Shown: positions 1 to 5,300 of the stretch, one piece after another
Layout: every line of letters starts with the position of its first letter
Numbering within the stretch: the stretch's first letter is position 1
Assembly (NCBI GenBank): GCA_023253905.1
Contig: JALREG010000262.1
Span: forward strand, 1 to 5,300
Source of the DNA: Burkholderiaceae bacterium
GTDB taxonomy: Bacteria; Pseudomonadota; Gammaproteobacteria; Burkholderiales; Burkholderiaceae
Direction: 5' to 3'
DNA length: 5,300 nucleotides
Made by a program: the position numbers and the translations under genes
The notes under the pieces: generated by a model
Told to the model about the DNA's origin: nothing
The model's database searches: none
The model's input: the letters and a program-made list of their open reading frames with translations, nothing else

Positions 1-347
1 CCACGCAGGTGCGTGGCCGCGACTTTGTCGAGGCGGCCCGTGCCTCCGGTGCACATGCGATCACCATCGTTCGGGTACACGTGCTTGGAAACGTGCTGGG
101 ACCCATCTTTGTGTATGCCACCAGCCTTATCGCGGTCTCCATGATCCTTGCCTCCGGTCTCAGTTTCCTGGGCCTGGGGGTACGACCGCCCGAGCCAGAG
201 TGGGGCCTGATGCTGAACACGCTGCGTACCGCCATCTACACCCAGCCCTGGGTGGCCGCACTGCCTGGCGCCATGATCTTCATCACATCCATTGCATTCA
301 ACCTGCTGTCTGATTCGCTTCGTTCAGCAATGGATGTCAAGAGCTGA
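1..347 (+). CDS. ABC transporter permease, DppC/OppC type (C-terminal part)
   Basis: This is an inner-membrane subunit of a peptide/nickel-family ABC importer. It forms half of the translocation path and docks on the ATPases. The frame is already open at the window edge (complete codons from base 3), so the GTG at 9 is not the true start; 114 residues are visible, ending at TGA 345-347. The EAA coupling loop comes first, with EAA at visible residues 10-12, Gly16 and H-V-L-G-N at 26-30. A hydrophobic segment follows at about 31-59, then the family-typical P-E-W-G-L-M-L at 65-71. A last hydrophobic segment at about 84-102 leads into N-L-L-S-D-S-L-R near the C-terminus, where relatives usually read N-L-L-G-D-x-L-R. 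The missing part should hold the N-terminal membrane segments. The C-terminal end is normal, and the first ATPase starts two bases after the stop. Family is secure; transported substrate is unknown. Confidence 0.93.
   Translation, partial: TQVRGRDFVEAARASGAHAITIVRVHVLGNVLGPIFVYATSLIAVSMILASGLSFLGLGVRPPEPEWGLMLNTLRTAIYTQPWVAALPGAMIFITSIAFNLLSDSLRSAMDVKS
339..343 (+). promoter_or_regulatory. Weak Shine-Dalgarno-like site for the first ATPase
   Basis: AAGAG lies six bases before the ATG at 350, inside the last codons of the permease gene. It is only a partial match to the anti-Shine-Dalgarno core, but the spacing is suitable and supports the ATG at 350 as the start. Translational coupling to the permease is also likely, because the stop at 345-347 is only two bases away. 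Confidence 0.4.
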
Positions 348-349
348 GC

Positions 350-1417
350 ATGGCCGCACTCCCCACTGCGCACACCGCTGCTGACAGCCCGCTGCTCGAG
401 ATCAGCGGACTCGTCAAACACTTCCCTCTTACCGCCCCGATCGGCGCGCGCCGACCCGTGGTGCGTGCGGTCGACGGCATCGACTTCCGCGTCTATCAGG
501 GCGAGACGCTCGGCGTGGTCGGCGAATCGGGTTGCGGCAAGAGCACCACCGCGCGACTACTCATGAACCTCATCGCCCCGACCGCGGGCGAGATCATCTT
601 CGATGGCTGTCGCGTGGGCTCGGCCGAGATGCCCATGAAGGCCTTCCGCCGTCAGGTTCAGATGGTGTTCCAGGACAGCTACGCCTCACTCAACCCCCGA
701 ATGACGATCGAAGACTCGATTGCGTTCGGACCCCAGGTCCATGGCACGCCTGCGCGCGAGGCATTGTCACGCGCTCACGACCTGCTCGCCCGGGTCGGCC
801 TTGAGCCCTCGCGCTTTGCCGGTCGCTACCCGCACGAGCTATCAGGCGGCCAGCGTCAGCGCATCAATATTGCGCGTGCCCTCGCCCTCCAGCCACGGCT
901 GATCATTCTTGACGAAGCGGTCTCGGCCCTCGACAAATCGGTTGAGGCGCAGGTGCTTAACCTGCTTCTCGATCTCAAGGCGGAGTTCGGTCTCACCTAC
1001 ATCTTTATCAGCCACGATCTGCATGTGGTGCGCTATGTCAGCGACCGCGTAATGGTGATGTACCTCGGCGAAGTGGTGGAGGTAGGTCCTGCCGAGCAGC
1101 TGTTCGAGGCGCCGCGCCATCCGTACACGCAGGCACTGACGCGGTCCATGCCCTCTATGGATCCGGATCATCGTACTGAGCGGGTTCCACTCGCCGGCGA
1201 TCCACCCAACCCCATCGACCCGCCGTCTGGTTGCCGGTTTCATCCCCGCTGCCCGATGGTCGACCCGGTGTGTTCGAAGACGCAGCCCCGGCTGCGCGGC
1301 ACGCACCCAGGCGATGCCGTGTCCTGCCTTATCCACGTCCCTGACTCGGGTCATGCGCAGGCAATCGGACGAGGCTCTCGTTCGACCGGGGGCGGCGCCC
1401 TCGGCGAGCGTTCCTGA
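350..1417 (+). CDS. Peptide/nickel-family ABC importer ATPase, OppF/DppF-like
   Basis: Cytoplasmic ATPase of 355 aa that powers the importer, probably as a heterodimer with the next gene's product. Visible motifs are Walker A G-E-S-G-C-G-K-S (58-65), Q-loop Gln108, signature L-S-G-G-Q-R-Q-R (164-171), Walker B L-I-I-L-D-E (184-189), D-loop S-A-L-D (192-195) and H-loop His222. The L-S-G-G-Q signature and the V-S-A-L-D stretch are typical of the OppF/DppF half of these pairs. The C-terminal oligopeptide-transporter domain has H-P-Y-T at 256-259 and four cysteines at 294, 300, 307 and 325; in some DppD-type homologues such cysteines bind a [4Fe-4S] cluster. Residue 190 is Ala where Pro is common after the Walker B Glu, a variant known in relatives such as NikE. 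Length is normal. The class is certain; substrate cannot be read from an ATPase. Confidence 0.95.
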   Translation: MAALPTAHTAADSPLLEISGLVKHFPLTAPIGARRPVVRAVDGIDFRVYQGETLGVVGESGCGKSTTARLLMNLIAPTAGEIIFDGCRVGSAEMPMKAFRRQVQMVFQDSYASLNPRMTIEDSIAFGPQVHGTPAREALSRAHDLLARVGLEPSRFAGRYPHELSGGQRQRINIARALALQPRLIILDEAVSALDKSVEAQVLNLLLDLKAEFGLTYIFISHDLHVVRYVSDRVMVMYLGEVVEVGPAEQLFEAPRHPYTQALTRSMPSMDPDHRTERVPLAGDPPNPIDPPSGCRFHPRCPMVDPVCSKTQPRLRGTHPGDAVSCLIHVPDSGHAQAIGRGSRSTGGGALGERS

Positions 1418-1420
1418 TCA

Positions 1421-2437
1421 ATGAGTGGTGGCATGAACCCTTCTACGTCAGCGCCGCTGGTCGATATCCGTGATCTCACCGTAACGTTTACGCGGGGGGC
1501 GCGTCCGGTCAACGCGGTCAACGGTGTCGACCTTCGAATCGAGCGCGGCGAGGTGGTTGCGCTCATCGGTGAGTCAGGTTCCGGGAAAAGCGTCACCCTG
1601 CGGAGTCTGATGCGGCTGCATCCGCCGCAGGCCACGCGGATTGGCGGACACATCATGGTCGACGGCACCGACGTGATGGCGCTCGACCGCCGGGCCCTCG
1701 CCGATTATCGAGGCGCCCAGGTGGCCATGATCTTTCAGGAACCGCTCACGGCGCTGGATCCGGTCTACACCCTTGGCGATCAGATCGTGGAAGCCATCCG
1801 CCGGCATGAATCCATCAGCTCAGCCGACGCACGCAAGCGAGCACTTGAACTGTTTGAGAGAGTTCGTATCCCAAGCCCGGAGCGCCGGCTGGCCGCCTAT
1901 CCGCACGAGATGTCGGGTGGCATGCGACAGCGGGCCATGATCGCGCTCGCACTCGCCTGCCGCCCCAAGCTGCTGCTCGCAGACGAACCAACCACTGCAC
2001 TTGATGCCACCGTGCAAATCCAGGTTCTCCTGCTGCTACGAGAGCTGCAGCGTGAACTCGGACTGGCCGTGATCTTCGTCACTCACGACCTTGGCGCGGC
2101 CGTGGAAGTCGCCGACCGTATTGCGGTCATGTACGGGGGACGCATCGTCGAAGAAGGCAGCACACGCGACGTGATCCGCGCCCCTGCTCACCCCTACACG
2201 CTCGCCTTGCTGCGCAGCCGCGCCGAAGGGTCGATGGCGCGCGGCGAGCGTCTCAAAACCATTCCAGGCAGTCCACCCGATCTGTCGCGACTGCCGCCTG
2301 GCTGTGCCTTTGCCGATCGCTGCGCGCTCGCAATCGATCAGTGTCGCGCAGCGCAACCCGATCGCACGCTCGTGGCCCCCGGCCACGCCACCCGCTGCAT
2401 CCGCACCCACGAACTTCAAGCCGAAGCTACGCGATGA
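1421..2437 (+). CDS. Peptide/nickel-family ABC importer ATPase, OppD/DppD-like
   Basis: Second cytoplasmic ATPase, 338 aa, the likely partner of the preceding one. Visible motifs are Walker A G-E-S-G-S-G-K-S (50-57), Q-loop Gln106 in [10 protein letters not shown], signature M-S-G-G-M-R-Q-R (164-171), Walker B L-L-L-A-D-E-P (184-190), T-T-A-L-D (191-195) and H-loop His222. M-S-G-G-M and D-E-P-T-T-A-L-D are hallmarks of the OppD/DppD half. The C-terminal domain carries H-P-Y-T (257-260) and cysteines at 295, 301, 308 and 326, with the same spacing as in the upstream ATPase. The ATG at 1421 lies three bases after the previous stop. An in-frame ATG at 1433, preceded by a purine-rich GAGTGGTGG, would remove four residues and cannot be excluded; neither has a strong ribosome-binding site. 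The stop overlaps the amidase start. Confidence 0.95.
   Translation: MSGGMNPSTSAPLVDIRDLTVTFTRGARPVNAVNGVDLRIERGEVVALIGESGSGKSVTLRSLMRLHPPQATRIGGHIMVDGTDVMALDRRALADYRGAQVAMIFQEPLTALDPVYTLGDQIVEAIRRHESISSADARKRALELFERVRIPSPERRLAAYPHEMSGGMRQRAMIALALACRPKLLLADEPTTALDATVQIQVLLLLRELQRELGLAVIFVTHDLGAAVEVADRIAVMYGGRIVEEGSTRDVIRAPAHPYTLALLRSRAEGSMARGERLKTIPGSPPDLSRLPPGCAFADRCALAIDQCRAAQPDRTLVAPGHATRCIRTHELQAEATR
2434..2437 (+). promoter_or_regulatory. ATGA stop/start overlap, translational coupling site
   Basis: The ATPase stop TGA (2435-2437) overlaps the amidase start ATG (2434-2436) as ATGA. No good Shine-Dalgarno sequence lies upstream, so the amidase is probably translated by ribosomes that terminate and restart here. 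This ties amidase expression to the transporter. It also fixes the amidase start, because homology to the amidase family begins a few residues after this ATG. Confidence 0.7.
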
Positions 2438-3618
2438 CTGTTCTCCACGATCCCGCTCGCGCGTTTGTTCCCTATCCTTCGGTAGCGGTGCCTCACGCAC
2501 CGACCGGTCCACTGGCTGGACTTCGCTTCGCCGCCAAGGATCTGTTCGATGTGGCCGGCTATCCCACCGGCGGCGGCAGTCCTTTCGTGCTGGCCATGTC
2601 GGGCATCAAGACCCGCAATGCCGACAGTGTCCAGCGATTGCTTGACGCAGGCGCCTCGCTCGCTGGCAAAACCGTCACCGATGAATTCGCGTTCTCGCTC
2701 AATGGCCTCAACGCGCATTTCGGGGCCCCGGTGAATGGCGCAGCCCCTGACCGCATCACCGGCGGATCGTCGTCCGGGTCGGCCTCGGCAGTGTCCAGTC
2801 ATCTATGCGAGGCCGCGCTCGGTACCGACACGGGCGGCTCGGTTCGCGCGCCGGCCAGCCACTGCGGGCTCTACGGCCTGCGCCCCACGCATGGTCGCGT
2901 GAGCCTCGCCGGCTGCCTTGATCTCGCCCCCAGCTTTGACACCTGCGGGTGGTTCACCCGCGACATCGCTACCTTCGCGCGCGTTGCCGACGTACTGCTC
3001 GCAGGCGACAGTTCTGACCTACCCGGACCAGTCCGTCTGCTATGGCCCGAGGACATGTGGTCGCTCGCCGTGCCCGCTGCCCGCGAAGCGCATGCTCGCG
3101 CGGTTGAACGCGCGCGGAAGGTGCTGGGCGAACCCGAGGTGACCACCATCACGCTCGACTCGCTGGACGCGATGTACTGGTCGTTCCGCTACATTCAGGG
3201 TCGAGAAGCATGGAATACCTGCGGCGGACTGATCAGCCGTTTCCAGCCGCCGCTCGGGCCTGGCGTGGCCGAGCGCTTCGCCTGGGCGAGCCAGGTCACC
3301 GACGCGCAGGTTGCCGAGGCGCGGGCCTACCGTACGCGCTACAGCGCCCATCTCGATGCGCTGCTCGGCACAGGTGGGGTGCTCCTGATGCCCACCATGC
3401 CTGACGTCGCGCCACTGCGGGCGACCAGCGAAGGCGATCTTGAGGACTACCGTAATCGCGCGCTTCGAATGCTCGCAACGGCGGGCCTCTGCGGGCTACC
3501 GCAGCTCTCCATGCCACTGTCGCAGCGCGCAGGCGCCCCGCTGGGTCTGAGTCTGATCGGTCCCCGCGGTTCCGATCGCGCGCTGATCGCGCTCGCCACG
3601 CGGCTTGCCAACGCCTGA
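2434..3618 (+). CDS. Amidase-signature family amidase
   Basis: Predicted cytoplasmic C-N hydrolase of 394 aa that cleaves an amide to a carboxylate and ammonia or an amine. The Lys-cisSer-Ser triad is visible as Lys35 (in A-A-K-D-L-F-D-V-A-G), Ser112 (first Ser of G-G-S-S-S-G-S) and Ser136, the nucleophile in G-T-D-T-G-G-S-V-R-A-P. The 24-residue distance between the two serines matches the family. Length and motif positions are close to the compact subgroup that includes plant AMI1 (indole-3-acetamide hydrolase), shorter than GatA or allophanate hydrolase. There is no signal peptide or extra domain. A longer reading from GTG 2341 would add 31 Arg/Pro/His-rich residues from inside the ATPase gene and is unlikely. 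Next to a cyclic amidohydrolase and a racemase-like gene, it may act on a ring-opened ureide or amide; this is inferred from context. Family is certain, substrate unknown. Confidence 0.93.
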   Translation: MTVLHDPARAFVPYPSVAVPHAPTGPLAGLRFAAKDLFDVAGYPTGGGSPFVLAMSGIKTRNADSVQRLLDAGASLAGKTVTDEFAFSLNGLNAHFGAPVNGAAPDRITGGSSSGSASAVSSHLCEAALGTDTGGSVRAPASHCGLYGLRPTHGRVSLAGCLDLAPSFDTCGWFTRDIATFARVADVLLAGDSSDLPGPVRLLWPEDMWSLAVPAAREAHARAVERARKVLGEPEVTTITLDSLDAMYWSFRYIQGREAWNTCGGLISRFQPPLGPGVAERFAWASQVTDAQVAEARAYRTRYSAHLDALLGTGGVLLMPTMPDVAPLRATSEGDLEDYRNRALRMLATAGLCGLPQLSMPLSQRAGAPLGLSLIGPRGSDRALIALATRLANA

Positions 3619-3632
3619 CCCCGGACTGATCC

Positions 3633-5057
3633 ATGACAGCCATGTTTGATTGCGTCATTCGCAACGCCAGACTCGCCACGGCCTCCGACACCATCGACTG
3701 CGACATCGGAATCCGGGATGGCCGCATTGCCATGCTGGGACAGGGACTGGCCCAAGGCACACGTGATATCGATGCTGCGGGACGCGTTGTCACCCCCGGC
3801 GGCATCGACGGGCACTGTCACCTCGACCAGCCCATGGAGCCGCCGGTTCGCATGGCTGACAACTTCGACACCGGCACGCGCGCGGCCGCGTGCGGCGGCA
3901 CTACCACCGTGATCCCGTTCGCCGCGCAGGTTAAAGGCAACAGCCTGCAGGCTGCAGTCGACGACTACCACCGCCGCGCCGACGGCGTGGCGCATGTCGA
4001 CTATGCGTTCCATCTGATCGTGAGCGATCCAACCGACGCGGTTCTCAATAGCGAGCTGCCCAGCCTGATCCGAAACGGCTACACGTCGTTCAAGTTGTAC
4101 ATGACTTATGACGATCTGAAGCTCGACGATGGGCAGATCCTCGACGTGCTCGCGCTCGCCCGCCGCGAAGGCGCGATGGCCATGATCCACGCCGAGAACG
4201 CCGACTGCATCGCCTGGCTCACCAAAAAGCTCGAGGCCGCCGGGCAGACAGCGCCGCGCTTTCATTCGCATTCGCGTCCGATGCTCGTTGAGCGCGAGGC
4301 TACGCACCGGGCAATCTCCCTTGCCGAACTGATCGACGTTCCCATTCTGATCGTGCATGTCTCAGGACGGGAGGCGGTGGAGCAAATTCGTTGGGCTCGC
4401 GGCCGTGGCATGAAAATTTTTGCTGAGACCTGTCCGCAGTACCTGTTCCTCACAGCCGCCGACCTCGGAATCGATGACAGCTATCTCGGCGCAAAATGCG
4501 TCTGCAGCCCCCCGCCGCGCGATGCATCCAATCAGCAGGTGATCTGGGACGGTCTGTCTGACGGTCTGTTTACCGTGCTGTCCTCTGACCATGCGCCGTT
4601 CAATTATGACGACCCGGCCGGCAAGAAGCCCGGCGGCAAGGAAGTGCCCTTTGCCTACATCCCAAACGGCATTCCAGGTATCGAAACGCGCATGCCACTG
4701 CTGTATTCCGAAGGCGTATTGGGTGGCCGCCTCACGCTCAATCGCTTTGTCGAGTTAACCGCGACACAACCTGCGAAAGCCTATGGCCTGCACCCGCGGA
4801 AGGGCACTGTCGCGATCGGCTCTGACGCCGACCTGGTGATCTGGGATCATCGGGAAATCACCCTCACCAATTCCATGCTGCATCACGCGGTGGACTACAC
4901 CCCCTACGAGGGCATGACGCTCAAGGCCTGGCCCGGTCTCACCATGCTGAGAGGTCAGGTGGTGTGGGATGGCACGACCTTCACGCCTCCCCGTGGCGGC
5001 GGGCAGTTTCTGCGTTGCGGCATGCCCAGCCTTCTGCCGCCACGCCGCAGCGTTTAA
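3633..5057 (+). CDS. hydA: Dihydropyrimidinase / D-hydantoinase-type cyclic amidohydrolase
   Basis: Metal-dependent enzyme of 474 aa, cytoplasmic, that hydrolyses a cyclic amide bond, opening 5,6-dihydropyrimidines or hydantoins to N-carbamoyl amino acids. All expected ligands of the two-metal amidohydrolase site are visible: His61 and His63 (H-C-H-L-D), Lys154 (F-K-L-Y-M-T-Y, the lysine expected to be carboxylated), His186 (I-H-A-E-N), His242 (V-H-V-S) and Asp319 (S-S-D-H-A-P-F). Likely substrate-binding residues are Tyr159, Ser292 and Asn345 (P-N-G-I-P-G-I-E-T-R). The carboxylated-lysine motif and P-N-G-x-P-G-x-E-x-R favour dihydropyrimidinase/hydantoinase over dihydroorotase. Length is typical. 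It starts 14 bases after the amidase without a clear ribosome-binding site; ATG 3642 is an alternative start, three codons in. The symbol is family-level only: the natural substrate could be a hydantoin, dihydrouracil or another cyclic ureide. Confidence 0.92.
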   Translation: MTAMFDCVIRNARLATASDTIDCDIGIRDGRIAMLGQGLAQGTRDIDAAGRVVTPGGIDGHCHLDQPMEPPVRMADNFDTGTRAAACGGTTTVIPFAAQVKGNSLQAAVDDYHRRADGVAHVDYAFHLIVSDPTDAVLNSELPSLIRNGYTSFKLYMTYDDLKLDDGQILDVLALARREGAMAMIHAENADCIAWLTKKLEAAGQTAPRFHSHSRPMLVEREATHRAISLAELIDVPILIVHVSGREAVEQIRWARGRGMKIFAETCPQYLFLTAADLGIDDSYLGAKCVCSPPPRDASNQQVIWDGLSDGLFTVLSSDHAPFNYDDPAGKKPGGKEVPFAYIPNGIPGIETRMPLLYSEGVLGGRLTLNRFVELTATQPAKAYGLHPRKGTVAIGSDADLVIWDHREITLTNSMLHHAVDYTPYEGMTLKAWPGLTMLRGQVVWDGTTFTPPRGGGQFLRCGMPSLLPPRRSV

Positions 5058-5070
5058 GCGGCCGCGCCCC

Positions 5071-5300
5071 ATGCGTCTGCTCCTCATCAACCCCAATATC
5101 TCCGAGAGCGTATCGTCACTCATCGGTGACGAGGCCAGGCGGACCGCCTCACCAGGAACCGATGTCACCGTCGTGACTGCGCCGTTTGGGGTGGCCTACA
5201 TCGAAACCCGCTTCGAATCGCTGATCGGTGCCTACGCGGTCGCACAACTCGCGGCGGAGCATTACCCGCGCTTCGATGCCATTGTGGTGGCGGCCTTCGG
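5071..5300 (+). CDS. Asp/Glu/hydantoin racemase family protein (N-terminal part)
   Basis: Only the first 76 codons are in the window; the gene runs off the end. The protein begins M-R-L-L-L-I-N-P-N-I-S, the usual opening of hydantoin/allantoin racemase relatives. It continues with T-A-P-F-G-V-A-Y-I-E-T-R (36-47) and D-A-I-V-V-A-A-F-G (69-77, the last Gly codon incomplete). These match the first lobe of the Asp/Glu racemase fold. In characterised hydantoin and allantoin racemases the last motif reads A-C-F-G-D-P-G, and its Cys is one of two catalytic acid/base residues; here position 75 is Ala (GCC, 5293-5295). The second catalytic Cys would lie beyond the window. The ATG sits 13 bases after the hydantoinase stop with no clear ribosome-binding site. 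Hydantoin racemases are common beside hydantoinases, which supports the family call, but the Ala leaves activity uncertain. Confidence 0.85.
   Translation, partial: MRLLLINPNISESVSSLIGDEARRTASPGTDVTVVTAPFGVAYIETRFESLIGAYAVAQLAAEHYPRFDAIVVAAF

Noticed and set aside
9..11. GTG at 9 as the start of a short 112-residue permease gene
   Set aside because: The frame is open to the window edge and the visible part begins at the EAA loop in mid-domain, so this is the tail of a longer gene and not a truncated one.
917..919. Ala190 after the Walker B Glu (D-E-A-V-S-A-L-D) as a sign of an inactive ATPase
   Set aside because: The catalytic Glu and all other nucleotide-binding motifs are intact, and Ala here is known in related ATPases such as NikE.
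842..1354. Antisense open frame of 170 codons opposite the first ATPase
   Set aside because: It overlaps the conserved ATPase core and C-terminal domain; its translation is Arg/His-rich with no family motif.
2341..2433. Possible 31-residue N-terminal extension of the amidase from GTG 2341
   Set aside because: It lies inside the ATPase C-terminal coding region, which holds conserved cysteines in the other frame. The extension is low-complexity Arg/Pro/His/Ser, and the ATG at 2434 fits family length and the ATGA overlap.
3447..4358. Antisense open frame of 303 codons across the amidase-hydantoinase junction
   Set aside because: It lies opposite two genes with intact catalytic motifs. Long antisense frames are expected in GC-rich coding DNA, and its translation shows no recognisable domain.
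5058..5065. Palindrome GCGGCCGC between the hydantoinase and racemase-like genes, as a possible operator or terminator
   Set aside because: It is a short GC-only palindrome with no loop or T-run and is easily expected by chance at this base composition.

Overview
The window is a dense, one-directional stretch of a GC-rich bacterial genome (well above 60% G+C by eye, with strong G/C preference at third codon positions). This and the gene families suggest a proteobacterium, probably alpha- or betaproteobacterial; the exact taxon cannot be read from the sequence. All six supported genes lie on the + strand. Gaps are 2, 3, -4, 14 and 13 bases, so they look like one operon cut at both ends. No stretch over 300 bases lacks a gene. 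I see no promoter, terminator, RNA gene, mobile element, CRISPR array or sizeable repeat.

Layout. 1-347: the C-terminal part of a DppC/OppC-type permease. 350-1417 and 1421-2437: two ATPases of the oligopeptide/dipeptide/nickel (peptide/nickel) ABC importer family, OppF/DppF-like first and OppD/DppD-like second. 2434-3618: an amidase-signature hydrolase of about 394 aa with an intact Lys-Ser-Ser triad. 3633-5057: a dihydropyrimidinase/D-hydantoinase-type cyclic amidohydrolase with all metal ligands. 5071-5300 (cut by the window end): the first 76 residues of an Asp/Glu/hydantoin racemase family protein.

How they may work together (inference): the importer brings in a small amide, ureide or cyclic amide. 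The cyclic amidohydrolase opens a hydantoin- or dihydropyrimidine-like ring, the amidase cleaves a linear amide or carbamoyl group, and the racemase-family protein may interconvert stereoisomers. This resembles a hydantoin-utilisation cluster in which an amidase-signature enzyme takes the place of the usual N-carbamoylase. The substrate-binding protein and first permease are expected upstream, and the rest of the racemase downstream. Most of this is recognisable family biology. The points that deserve a second look are the gene combination and the alanine at the usual catalytic-cysteine position of the racemase-like protein.
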